Below, piece by piece: positions 1 to 9,664 of a DNA stretch of 64,000 nt. The notes under the pieces are model-generated. The model was not told the DNA's origin, ran no database searches, and saw nothing but the letters and a program-made list of their open reading frames with translations. Numbering within the stretch: the stretch's first letter is position 1; each line of letters starts with the position of its first letter. The position numbers and the translations under genes were made by a program. The DNA comes from a bacterium (GTDB lineage Bacteria; Bacillota; Bacilli; Lactobacillales; Streptococcaceae), in contig CAJNCV010000001.1 of assembly GCA_905221385.1 (NCBI GenBank), positions 1 through 64,000 of the forward strand, written 5' to 3'.

Positions 1-2
1 TT

Positions 3-80
3 AATCACCCCGAACAAAGGGCCATCGGTTCCTTTTTCCAAGAGTTGGATCAGCTCATTACCCTTCAACAGCGTGAGTGA
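3..80 (+). CDS. hsdS: 3' end of a type I restriction specificity subunit gene (HsdS), partial
   Basis: Only the last 25 codons and the TGA stop are inside the window. The peptide carries IGSFFQELDQLITLQQRE, which resembles the conserved C-terminal helix of HsdS subunits, where the two target-recognition arms are spaced. The gene converges on a CreX-type recombinase 7 bp away. In pneumococci an invertible type I locus consists of hsdS copies next to creX, so this is probably one hsdS copy of such a phase-variable locus. Whether the rest is complete or a silent cassette cannot be seen. Confidence 0.7.
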   Translation, partial: NHPEQRAIGSFFQELDQLITLQQRE

Positions 81-87
81 TTCCTAC

Positions 88-1014
88 TTAATTGAGACTA
101 GATAGTGATCGCATAATCAAATCAATATCTTGGTTTTCGAGTTCTTGGATAATATGGAGGTATGTTTTTTGAGTAGTGGTCATGCTAGCATGTCCCAGAC
201 GTCTAGCAACACTAGCAATTGAAACACCGGCAAAGAGTAGAAGTGATGCATGGGTATGTCTTAGACCGTGCAAAGTAATCACAGGAACATTTGCTTCCTT
301 GCATCTCTTTTCAAGGGTGTTGTTTACAGTAGAATTGTAGATTTTCCCATGAACAAAGATAGGTTGTTCCGAAGGGAGATCACGCGTTAGCTCGGCAAAT
401 TGGATGACGGTTTGCCAATCTAATTGAATTTTTCGGACAGAAGAACGATTTTTCGTTGGTGCAAATTCTCCAGCTTCTTTATAATTCCAAGTTTTATTAA
501 TACTGAGTAGTTGATGAGGAAAGTCAAAGTCAGCTGGCGTGATGCCCAGAGCTTCAGAAAAACGAATTCCAGTCTTAGCTGTTAGCAATATGAGCCAATC
601 CCAGTTGAGATGATTAGATAGCTTCAAATGAGTTAGGAGTGTATGGAGTTCAAACTGATTGAGGTATTTTGGCTTCTTTTCTCGAGGATTTTTCCCTTTA
701 ATAATGGCCTTGCGAGTAGGATCGTGAGTGATTAACCCTTCATCTACAGCATCCATAATCGCACTTTTAAGCTGATGGTGAAAATCCATTGTCGTGACAC
801 GTTCATGCTCTTTTGCATAGTTATTGAGTAACTGTTGATAAACGATACGATTTACATCGCATAGTTTTAGCTCAGGTGCTAGTTCTTGTAGCCAGTGCAG
901 GGTCATATTGTATTTTTGTAAAGTTACATTTCGGATGGCTCCTTCTTTGTAAATGGTAATCCATTGTTTGTAGTAGGTATGTAGGTAGTCGTTTGGAGTT
1001 ATTTTAGCTAACAT
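88..1014 (-). CDS. creX: Tyrosine site-specific recombinase (CreX/PsrA-like)
   Basis: A 308-residue phage-integrase family protein. An N-terminal core-binding domain covers roughly residues 10-100 and the catalytic domain 115-300. The catalytic set is visible: Arg151 (in TGIRFSEALG), Lys174, His249-x-x-Arg252 (HGLRHTHAS), His275 (RLGHAS) and the nucleophile Tyr285. Such recombinases invert hsdS segments in pneumococcal type I loci, and the neighbouring hsdS 3' end supports the same job here. A Shine-Dalgarno-like AAGGAA precedes the ATG. It could also be an integrase remnant of a mobile element, but no other mobile gene is nearby. Confidence 0.85.
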   Translation of the reverse strand: MLAKITPNDYLHTYYKQWITIYKEGAIRNVTLQKYNMTLHWLQELAPELKLCDVNRIVYQQLLNNYAKEHERVTTMDFHHQLKSAIMDAVDEGLITHDPTRKAIIKGKNPREKKPKYLNQFELHTLLTHLKLSNHLNWDWLILLTAKTGIRFSEALGITPADFDFPHQLLSINKTWNYKEAGEFAPTKNRSSVRKIQLDWQTVIQFAELTRDLPSEQPIFVHGKIYNSTVNNTLEKRCKEANVPVITLHGLRHTHASLLLFAGVSIASVARRLGHASMTTTQKTYLHIIQELENQDIDLIMRSLSSLN

Positions 1015-1118
1015 TGGGAAATTCCTTTCTAATAGATTGGTGTATATTAATGGCTCGCCTCATTAGTATCTTACTACTTTTATCAGCTATTTAAAAATAT
1101 GATCGTGGAGGGATAGCA

Positions 1119-1165
1119 AAAAACTCACAAGCAAGTTTCGCTCTGAATCTTGTTTGTGAGTTTTT
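1119..1165. terminator. Bidirectional intrinsic terminator between galR and creX
   Basis: A 17-bp inverted repeat (AAAAACTCACAAGCAAG / CTTGTTTGTGAGTTTTT) with one G-T pair is flanked by A and T runs. It lies 2 bp after the galR stop codon, so its main role is ending galR transcription. Confidence 0.85.
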
Positions 1166-1166
1166 C

Positions 1167-2198
<1,032 letters not shown>

Positions 2199-2213
2199 TC
2201 ATATTTTTCTGCT

Positions 2214-2246
2214 TTTTACTGATAGTTTAGTAAAAGTTTAGTAAAA
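2214..2246. promoter_or_regulatory. Putative GalR operator cluster
   Basis: TTTTACT at 2214-2220 faces AGTAAAA at 2229-2235 (inverted arms), and GTTTAGTAAAA is directly repeated at 2225-2235 and 2236-2246, immediately upstream of the galK -35 box. Position between two divergent gal promoters makes this the best candidate for GalR binding. Confidence 0.6.
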
Positions 2247-2250
2247 AGGA

Positions 2251-2279
2251 TTGACCTTGGCAAATCTCTTGGATACAAT
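2251..2279 (+). promoter_or_regulatory. galK promoter
   Basis: TTGACC (2251-2256) and TACAAT (2274-2279) are separated by 17 bp, a near-consensus sigma-A promoter 55 bp upstream of galK. Confidence 0.8.
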
Positions 2280-2281
2280 AG

Positions 2282-2296
2282 AAGAAAGCGATTACA
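2282..2296 (+). promoter_or_regulatory. Candidate cre site (CcpA binding)
   Basis: AAGAAAGCGATTACA matches the WTGNAANCGNWNNCW catabolite-response consensus at all but the second position. It overlaps the expected transcription start of galK, a position that would allow CcpA to block initiation in glucose. Confidence 0.45.
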
Positions 2297-2334
2297 CGTT
2301 AAGGTGACTTAACGACAGTCAAAGGAGAATTTAT

Positions 2335-3513
2335 ATGACACAACATCTTACTGCTGAAGCCCTTCGCAAAGACTTTCTTGCCGTTTTTGGTCAAGAAGCA
2401 GACCAAACTTTCTTTTCACCAGGTCGTATCAATCTGATTGGTGAACACACAGACTACAACGGTGGGCACGTTTTTCCGGCGGCTATTTCCTTGGGAACTT
2501 ATGGGGCGGCTCGCAAACGTGACGACCAAGTTTTGCGTTTCTACTCAGCCAACTTTGAGAACAAGGGTATCATCGAAGTGCCTCTTGCTGACCTCAAATT
2601 TGAAAAAGAGCACAGCTGGACCAATTATCCAAAAGGAGTCCTTCATTTCTTGCAAGAAGCTGGCCATGTCATTGACAAAGGGTTTGATTTTTATGTTTAT
2701 GGAAATATCCCCAATGGTGCAGGCTTGTCCTCTTCAGCATCCTTGGAACTTTTGACAGGGGTCGTGGCAGAGCATCTCTTTGATTTAAAACTAGACCGTT
2801 TGGATTTGGTAAAAATTGGAAAACAAACGGAAAATAACTTTATCGGAGTCAACTCTGGTATTATGGACCAGTTTGCTATCGGTATGGGTGCTGACCAACG
2901 TGCCATTTACCTGGCTACCAATACCTTGGAGTATGACTTGGTGCCGCTTGATTTGAAGGACAATGTTGTTGTTATCATGAACACCAACAAACGCCGTGAA
3001 CTGGCGGACTCTAAATACAATGAACGCCGTGCTGAGTGTGAGAAAGCTGTGGAAGAATTGCAAGCTGCCTTGGATATTCAGACCTTGGGTGAATTGGATG
3101 AGTGGGCCTTTGATCAATATAGCTATCTGATTAAAGACGAAAATCGCTTAAAACGTGCTCGCCATGCTGTGCTTGAAAACCAACGTACCCTTAAAGCTCA
3201 AGCAGCCCTTCAAGCAGGTGATTTGGAAACATTTGGTCGCTTGATGAATGCGTCACACGTTTCTCTAGAACATGACTATGAAGTAACTGGTCTAGAATTG
3301 GATACCCTCGTTCATACAGCTTGGGATCAAGAAGGTGTTCTGGGTGCTCGTATGACAGGAGCAGGTTTTGGTGGCTGTGCCATTGCCTTGGTGCAAAAAG
3401 ATGCTGTTGAGGCCTTTAAGGAAGCTGTAGGCAAGCACTACGAGGAAGTAGTTGGATACGCTCCAAGCTTCTATATCGCTGAAGTTGCAGGTGGCACTCG
3501 CGTTTTAGACTAG
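2335..3513 (+). CDS. galK: Galactokinase
   Basis: A 392-residue GHMP-family kinase that phosphorylates galactose to galactose-1-phosphate in the Leloir pathway. Seen motifs are the galactokinase signature near residue 28 ([15 protein letters not shown]), the GHMP glycine loop at about 122 ([11 protein letters not shown]), and the C-terminal [10 protein letters not shown] good AAAGGAG site precedes the ATG. It is the first gene of a galK-HAD-galT operon read from the promoter at 2251. Length and motifs are standard and nothing appears missing. Confidence 0.97.
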   Translation: MTQHLTAEALRKDFLAVFGQEADQTFFSPGRINLIGEHTDYNGGHVFPAAISLGTYGAARKRDDQVLRFYSANFENKGIIEVPLADLKFEKEHSWTNYPKGVLHFLQEAGHVIDKGFDFYVYGNIPNGAGLSSSASLELLTGVVAEHLFDLKLDRLDLVKIGKQTENNFIGVNSGIMDQFAIGMGADQRAIYLATNTLEYDLVPLDLKDNVVVIMNTNKRRELADSKYNERRAECEKAVEELQAALDIQTLGELDEWAFDQYSYLIKDENRLKRARHAVLENQRTLKAQAALQAGDLETFGRLMNASHVSLEHDYEVTGLELDTLVHTAWDQEGVLGARMTGAGFGGCAIALVQKDAVEAFKEAVGKHYEEVVGYAPSFYIAEVAGGTRVLD

Positions 3514-3524
3514 GAGAGAAGTAA

Positions 3525-4184
3525 ATGGACGCTGTAATATTTGATTTAGATGGCTTATTAGCTGATACTGAGATCATTTCTCTAAAAGTTTATCAAGAAT
3601 TGCTTAAAGATTTTGGAATTCCTTTCACAGAAGAAACATATTCTAGAGAATACAGTGGACATAGGGAAGAGGAGAATGTTCAACGATTTTTAGATACCTA
3701 TGATTTACCTTGGAACTTTGACCAAACCTTGGAAAAAGTTTATGAACTGGAAGCTCGAATATTAGCCAAAGGTGTAAATTTAAAAAAAGGTGCTAAAAAT
3801 TTGCTTGCTTTTTTGCAAAGAGAAGGTATTCCAATCGCTTTAGCAACTTCAAGTGTTGAATCTAGAGCTAGAATGATTTTGGATAGTAATGGTATACTGT
3901 CCTTATTTGACCATCTAGTTTTTGCAAAAGATGTAAAGCGAAGCAAACCTTACCCTGATATATTTTTAAAGGCCTATAGTGATTTGAATGTTTTACCAGA
4001 GAATTGCTTAGTACTAGAGGATAGTGAAGCAGGGATTGAAGCAGCGTATAGAGCAGGGATACCAGTTATTTGTATTCCAGACTTAAAAATGCCAGCACAG
4101 TTTTTCTTAAATAAAACAGAACAAGTTTTTCAGGATTTAGATGATGTCAGAGACTATTTAGAAAGTAAGAAGGAGAACCAATGA
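3525..4184 (+). CDS. HAD-superfamily phosphatase/phosphomutase (beta-PGM-like) inserted in the gal operon
   Basis: A 219-residue HAD hydrolase of the beta-phosphoglucomutase-like subfamily. Motif I is FDLDGLLADTE (residues 5-15, nucleophile Asp7 and acid Asp9), motif II is the ATSS region near 107, and the motif III lysine and motif IV acidic cluster (LVLEDSEAGIEAA) follow. It sits 11 bp after galK and overlaps galT by 4 bp (ATGA), so it is translationally coupled. It is visibly more AT-rich than galK and galT. Pneumococci usually have galK directly next to galT as far as I recall, so this looks like an insertion. A role with a hexose phosphate, possibly galactose-1-phosphate, is inference. 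Confidence 0.85.
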   Translation: MDAVIFDLDGLLADTEIISLKVYQELLKDFGIPFTEETYSREYSGHREEENVQRFLDTYDLPWNFDQTLEKVYELEARILAKGVNLKKGAKNLLAFLQREGIPIALATSSVESRARMILDSNGILSLFDHLVFAKDVKRSKPYPDIFLKAYSDLNVLPENCLVLEDSEAGIEAAYRAGIPVICIPDLKMPAQFFLNKTEQVFQDLDDVRDYLESKKENQ

Positions 4185-5668
4185 GTCAGGGAGTTCTAGA
4201 TGCATTTATCACGGAAGTCATTGCAGAAAGTTCCTTTGAGGAAATGGACCGAATCTACCTGACCAATTGTGTTTTGGCTCGAGTGGGCGAAGGTGTTTTG
4301 GAGGTTGAGACTAATCTAGATGAGTTGATTGACCTCAAGGACCAGCTGGTTGAGGAGGCGGTTCGATTAGAGATGATTGAGGACAGTCAGACTGCGCGTG
4401 AAATCCTCGGTGCTGAATTGATGGACTTGGTAACCCCTTGTCCAAGTCAGGTCAATCGTGACTTCTGGGCAACCTATGCCCAGTCTCCCGAACAGGCAAT
4501 TGCGGATTTCTACCAACTCAGTCAGAAAAATGACTACATCAAGCTCAAGGCCATTGCTAAGAATATTGCTTATCGTGTTCCATCTGATTACGGAGAACTT
4601 GAGATTACCATCAACCTCTCTAAGCCTGAAAAGGATCCAAAGGAGATTGTGGCAGCCAAGTTGGTGCAAGCTAGCAACTATCCCAAGTGTCAGCTCTGTC
4701 TAGAGAACGAAGGCTACCATGGTCGGCTTAACCATCCAGCTCGTAGCAATCACCGCATTATCCGTTTTGAAATGGCGGGTCAGAAGTGGGGCTTCCAGTA
4801 TTCGCCCTATGCTTATTTTAATGAGCACTGTATCTTCTTAGATGGCCAGCATCGTCCCATGGCCATTAGTCGTCAGAGTTTTGAGCGCCTGCTAGCTATC
4901 GTAGAGCAGTTTCCAGGCTATTTTGCGGGTTCAAATGCTGACCTGCCAATCGTGGGAGGCTCTATTCTTACTCATGACCACTATCAGGGAGGCCGTCACG
5001 TATTTCCTATGGAAATGGCTCCTCTGCAAAAGACTTTCCGCTTTGTTGGTTTTGAGCAGGTCAAGGCTGGGATTGTTAAGTGGCCAATGTCAGTGCTACG
5101 TTTGACTTCGGATTCCAAAGAAGATTTGATCAACTTGGCTGATAAGATATTGCAGGAATGGCGACAGTATTCAGATCCAAGTGTGCAAGTATTGGCAGAA
5201 AGTAATGGAACACCACACCATACCATTACACCGATTGCCCGTAAACGCGATGGACAGTTTGAGTTGGACTTGGTCTTGCGGGATAATCAGACATCGCCAG
5301 AGCATCCTGATGGTATCTATCATCCCCACAAGGATGTTCAACATATCAAGAAGGAAAATATCGGCTTGATTGAGGTCATGGGCTTGGCTATCCTGCCACC
5401 ACGTCTGAAAGCAGAAGTGGAGCAAGTTGCTAGGTACATCGTGGGAGAAGATGTTTCAGTTGTCGACTATCATCAGGAATGGGCAGACCAGCTCAAAGTC
5501 CAACATCCAGACCTAGCGGATAAAGAAAAAGCCCTTGAAATCGTCAAGGACTCTGTGGGTGCTATTTTTGCGCGTGTTCTGGAGGACGCAGGAGTTTACA
5601 AGCAGACGGAACAAGGACAGGCAGCCTTTATGCGCTTTGTAGAACAGGTCGGAATTTTGCCAGACTAG
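4181..5668 (+). CDS. galT: Galactose-1-phosphate uridylyltransferase (class II, Gram-positive type)
   Basis: A 495-residue class II GalT, longer than the enterobacterial type, which exchanges UDP-glucose and galactose-1-phosphate. The THDHYQGGRH motif near residue 268 is the nucleotide-binding/catalytic histidine region of this family, and a CxxC pair is present near residue 170 (CQLCLENEG). Its start overlaps the HAD gene stop, with AAGGAG upstream. No galE is adjacent, so epimerase must be supplied elsewhere. Assignment is secure from motif and operon context. Confidence 0.96.
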   Translation: MSQGVLDAFITEVIAESSFEEMDRIYLTNCVLARVGEGVLEVETNLDELIDLKDQLVEEAVRLEMIEDSQTAREILGAELMDLVTPCPSQVNRDFWATYAQSPEQAIADFYQLSQKNDYIKLKAIAKNIAYRVPSDYGELEITINLSKPEKDPKEIVAAKLVQASNYPKCQLCLENEGYHGRLNHPARSNHRIIRFEMAGQKWGFQYSPYAYFNEHCIFLDGQHRPMAISRQSFERLLAIVEQFPGYFAGSNADLPIVGGSILTHDHYQGGRHVFPMEMAPLQKTFRFVGFEQVKAGIVKWPMSVLRLTSDSKEDLINLADKILQEWRQYSDPSVQVLAESNGTPHHTITPIARKRDGQFELDLVLRDNQTSPEHPDGIYHPHKDVQHIKKENIGLIEVMGLAILPPRLKAEVEQVARYIVGEDVSVVDYHQEWADQLKVQHPDLADKEKALEIVKDSVGAIFARVLEDAGVYKQTEQGQAAFMRFVEQVGILPD

Positions 5669-5679
5669 GAGCTTTCTCC

Positions 5680-5708
5680 TTGCACAGTCCTATAAAAAGT
5701 AGTATCAT
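5680..5708 (+). promoter_or_regulatory. Promoter for the thioesterase gene
   Basis: TTGCAC (5680-5685) and TATCAT (5703-5708) with 17-bp spacing, 30 bp upstream of the start codon, just after galT. Confidence 0.55.
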
Positions 5709-5737
5709 AGTGTCGTTTGAAATATCAGGAGGAAACG

Positions 5738-6142
5738 ATGAAAGATTTTCATTTTGACGCTATATCTGCCTTTGAAAATTACGAAATAGATAAAATGAGA
5801 GACGGTCATGTTGTGGTGACGACGAAAGTAGTGGATTCGTCGCTCAACTACTATGGCAATGCCCATGGAGGCTATCTCTTTACTCTTTGTGATCAAATTA
5901 GTGGTCTAGTGGTCATCTCGCTGGGGCTTGATGGAGTGACGCTTCAGTCTTCTATCAACTACCTCAAGGCAGGAAAACTCGACGATGTGCTGACCATTAA
6001 AGGAGAATGTGTCCATCAAGGTCGCACAACTTGTGTCGTGGATGTGGATATCACCAATCAAGAAGGCAGAAATGTCTGCAAAGCCACCTTTACCATGTTT
6101 GTCACAGGCCAGCGGTCAGAAGACAGACAGGTAAGGATATAA
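5738..6142 (+). CDS. PaaI-like hotdog-fold acyl-CoA thioesterase
   Basis: A 134-residue single hotdog-domain protein. The family motif is the N-A-HGGYLFTLCD segment near residue 43, where the HGG turn and the Asp lie at the active site. The ATG at 5738 is chosen because a strong AGGAGG lies 5 bp upstream; an upstream in-frame TTG has no ribosome-binding site. The family hydrolyses thioesters such as phenylacetyl-CoA or 1,4-dihydroxy-2-naphthoyl-CoA. The substrate here is unknown. A gene of this type follows galT in pneumococcus too. Confidence 0.85.
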   Translation: MKDFHFDAISAFENYEIDKMRDGHVVVTTKVVDSSLNYYGNAHGGYLFTLCDQISGLVVISLGLDGVTLQSSINYLKAGKLDDVLTIKGECVHQGRTTCVVDVDITNQEGRNVCKATFTMFVTGQRSEDRQVRI

Positions 6143-6145
6143 AGA

Positions 6146-6180
6146 TAAATGAGTAGGAAAAATATATTCTACTCATTTTA
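6146..6180. terminator. Intrinsic terminator after the thioesterase gene
   Basis: TAAATGAGTAG (6146-6156) pairs with CTACTCATTTTA (6169-6180) around a 12-nt loop. It separates the gal region from the restriction operon. Confidence 0.75.
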
Positions 6181-6211
6181 AATTTATAAGAGTAGTAAAA
6201 TACCAAGCTAA

Positions 6212-7094
<883 letters not shown>

Positions 7095-7096
<2 letters not shown>

Positions 7097-7102
7097 CGAA
7101 TA
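7095..7102 (+). promoter_or_regulatory. Putative ComX (cin) box for dpnA
   Basis: AACGAATA differs from the competence sigma-X box TACGAATA at one position. It overlaps the dpnM stop and lies 19 bp before ATG 7122. Transcription from it would start downstream of ATG 7086, so only the ATG 7122 form could be made during competence. Competence induction of dpnA is established for S. pneumoniae. Confidence 0.7.
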
Positions 7103-7121
7103 TAAGTATGGGGGTGTTTTA

Positions 7122-7877
7122 ATGACAAAACCATACTATAATAAAGACAAAATGATTCTTGTTCATGCAGATACGTTTAAATTATTATCAAAAATGAAAC
7201 CAGAGAGTATGGATATGATCTTTGCTGACCCACCATATTTTTTAAGTAATGGTGGAATATCTAATTCAGGGGGACAAGTTGTTTCTGTTGATAAAGGAGA
7301 TTGGGATAAGATTTCTTCCTTTGAGGAAAAGCACGAATTCAATCGTAAATGGATACGTTTAGCAAAAGAAGTTTTGAAACCTAATGGGACTATATGGATT
7401 TCAGGGAGTCTGCATAATATTTACTCTGTTGGAATGGCATTAGAGCAAGAAGGTTTTAAAATTCTAAATAATATTACTTGGCAGAAAACAAACCCTGTAC
7501 CCAATTTATCTTGTCGTTATTTTACTCATTCTACTGAAACTATTTTATGGGCAAGAAAAAACGATAAAAAAGCTCGCCATTATTATAATTACGATTTGAT
7601 GAAAGAGCTGAATGATGGTAAACAAATGAAAGATGTTTGGACAGGAGCCTTGACGAAAAAAGCTGAGAAATGGGCTGGGAAGCATCCAACACAAAAACCA
7701 GAATATTTACTGGAACGTATTATTTTAGCATCTACTAAAGAAGGAGACTATATTTTAGATCCATTTGTTGGCAGTGGCACTACGGGTGTTGTTGCAAAGC
7801 GATTAGGTAGAAGATTTATAGGCATTGATGCTGAAAAAGAATATTTGAAAATTGCAAAGAAGAGGTTGGAAGTATAG
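7122..7877 (+). CDS. dpnA: DpnA-like DNA adenine methyltransferase (acts on single-stranded GATC)
   Basis: A 251-residue beta-class methyltransferase from ATG 7122. The DPPY motif is at 36-39 and the SAM motif DPFVGSGTTG near the C-terminus, the permuted order typical of DpnA. It protects incoming single-stranded transforming DNA, allowing foreign DNA transfer despite DpnII. ATG 7122 has GGGGGTG upstream. An in-frame ATG at 7086 would give 263 residues from the operon transcript. The C-terminus stops at KKRLEV, shorter than the DpnA end I remember, which fits the presence of a different downstream gene. Confidence 0.93.
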   Translation: MTKPYYNKDKMILVHADTFKLLSKMKPESMDMIFADPPYFLSNGGISNSGGQVVSVDKGDWDKISSFEEKHEFNRKWIRLAKEVLKPNGTIWISGSLHNIYSVGMALEQEGFKILNNITWQKTNPVPNLSCRYFTHSTETILWARKNDKKARHYYNYDLMKELNDGKQMKDVWTGALTKKAEKWAGKHPTQKPEYLLERIILASTKEGDYILDPFVGSGTTGVVAKRLGRRFIGIDAEKEYLKIAKKRLEV

Positions 7878-7881
7878 AGAA

Positions 7882-8698
7882 GTGTTAGAGTTAGGTGAGT
7901 ATGCAACTTATAAAGAATTTGGTCTTGAACTTATTAACTGTTTAGAACATTCTGGTTTTTCCGAGTCAATTAAAGAGGAAGAAGAAGCTAAATCTAGAAT
8001 CCTTATAACACCTCAAGATATAACGTTGGTATTTTATGGATATAAGGCAACAAACGAGGAGACTAAAAAACGATTAAAGAGAAATTCTTACGATTGTTTA
8101 GTGAGATATAAGGAAGAAGATGTAAGCTTTATAACAATCTGTAAGGAAATAATAGAAAAATGTCATATTGAAAAATTTCCTGTAAAACTAATAAAGAATA
8201 TAGTATATAGTATATATTGTCTTGAGATCAATCTCACAAAGGCCATTAACAACAATAGAATCTACAATTTCAGATTATTTATTAATTGAAAACCAACTAA
8301 TTAGAATTAATAATCCATTATATAATGACAGATATCTATCATCAGAAGAAATTGATAATGGTATTAAAGAGTTAAGAAGTGTATTAGCTTCATTGAATGA
8401 TGTTGGAAAATTTTCCTTGCAAGAAATTATAAATATAATAAGTTATATTGCAATTATTGAGGAATTTAATTATCCGAAACTTGAGGGTAATACTAAATAT
8501 AGAGGACGTTCAGATTGTTTTGGTAGATATATTGAGGTTTTATTTGGTGATATAGATGAACTTAGTAGACATATTTCTGAACAATCTTTTTCTGTAGGTG
8601 CGAATTTTATTCATGATCACAGATACCAAGATTATTATTTAACTAAATATATAGAGATGGATAGACTTGAGTTGAACAATCAAGGTGAATATTTTTAA
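7882..8698 (+). pseudogene. Unrecognised gene inside the DpnII operon, split by a +1 frameshift
   Basis: Two overlapping frames fill the gap between dpnA and dpnB. Frame one starts at GTG 7882 (GGAAG upstream) or TTG 7852 and stops at 8289. Frame two is open from about 8204 to 8698. A 7-bp tandem repeat (8198-8216) lies at the switch, and removing one unit joins the frames into a protein of roughly 265-275 residues. The reconstructed product is rich in Ile, Glu and Lys, with no DPPY, SAM or ExN nuclease motif that I can see, and I do not recognise the family. It resembles neither R.DpnII nor its downstream neighbour. It may be a second nuclease, helper or regulator of the system. Confidence 0.6.
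8198..8216 (+). repeat. 7-bp tandem repeat at the frameshift
   Basis: ATATAGTATATAGTATATA has period 7 (2.7 copies of TATAGTA). One 7-bp unit changes the reading frame by one, exactly the shift needed between the two halves of the unknown gene. Confidence 0.85.
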
Positions 8699-8710
8699 GA
8701 AAGGAATCTT

Positions 8711-9619
8711 ATGAATCTATTAAATTATCATAAATTATCGTCAGAAGAGCGCTTGGGAAAATTTCTTTCTACGCTTTCAATTACCAACAGAACGCCAGAG
8801 TACTATGTGAATTGGAATAAAGTTAATCGTGAGACCAAGAAGTATGAACTAGAGTTGAATACATTAAACTACTTAATTGGTAAAGACGATATCTATTCAG
8901 AAGCATTACACTTATTCACTAAACAACCTAATTTGTTAAAAGCAATTCCTAGCTTGATTGCAAGTCGTGATAAAGTTTTAGATGTTTTAACAATAGATGA
9001 AAACGATAATATGACTTTTGAGCAATTGGATTTCAAAACGATAGACACTAGTAGAATAGATGATTACATGAAATTTATTGAGCAATCTGGTTTATTAAAT
9101 TTTTTACAACAACATGCTAATCGTTCATTAGTTGATTATGTTTATGGAGTAGAGACTGGATTAGATAGCAATGCACGAAAAAACCGAAGTGGAACAACCA
9201 TGGAGGGGATTTTAGAGAGACATGTAGCAAAAATTTCTCAGGAACAAAAATTGGAATGGAAATCTCAAGCTACAGCCCAATTTATTAAGGATAAGTGGGG
9301 GATTAAAGTACCTGTTGATAAGTCTGAGAGAAGATTTGATGTTGCAGTTTATTCCCGAGAAAAACATAAAGTTTGGCTGATTGAAACGAATTACTATGGC
9401 GGAGGAGGAAGTAAATTAAAAGCGGTGGCTGGAGAGTTTACTGAACTTAGTCAATTTGTTATTACCTCAGATGACGATGTTGAATTTGTTTGGGTTACTG
9501 ATGGTCAAGGATGGAAAACAGCACATTTACCACTGGCAGAAGCATTTAGCCATATTACGAATGTATTTAATTTAGAAATGTTAAGAGAAGGATTTTTAGC
9601 TGATTTATTTTTACAATGA
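8711..9619 (+). CDS. dpnB: DpnII-family type II restriction endonuclease (divergent, GATC expected)
   Basis: A 302-residue endonuclease with the DpnII/MboI-family layout. Around residues 140-165 it has VDYVYGVETGLDSNARKNRS, close to the family block D-Y-V-x-G-V-E-x-G-x-D, and the catalytic region has Asp210 and Glu225-Thr-Asn227 (LIETNYYGGGGSKLK), then the conserved FVWVTDGQGW near 260. It is clearly diverged from R.DpnII as I remember it and may be nearer the second endonuclease type known from LlaDCHI or S. suis SsuDAT1I. AAAGGAA precedes the ATG. It should cut unmethylated GATC; the specificity is inferred from the partner methylases. Confidence 0.88.
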   Translation: MNLLNYHKLSSEERLGKFLSTLSITNRTPEYYVNWNKVNRETKKYELELNTLNYLIGKDDIYSEALHLFTKQPNLLKAIPSLIASRDKVLDVLTIDENDNMTFEQLDFKTIDTSRIDDYMKFIEQSGLLNFLQQHANRSLVDYVYGVETGLDSNARKNRSGTTMEGILERHVAKISQEQKLEWKSQATAQFIKDKWGIKVPVDKSERRFDVAVYSREKHKVWLIETNYYGGGGSKLKAVAGEFTELSQFVITSDDDVEFVWVTDGQGWKTAHLPLAEAFSHITNVFNLEMLREGFLADLFLQ

Positions 9620-9639
9620 TTGTTCATTAGCTATATACA

Positions 9640-9663
9640 AAAAAGAGGCTCGCACCTCTTTTT
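9640..9663. terminator. Bidirectional terminator between dpnB and pbuX
   Basis: AAAAAGAGG and CCTCTTTTT form a perfect 9-bp stem with a 6-nt loop, between two convergent genes. Confidence 0.9.
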
Positions 9664-9664
9664 C

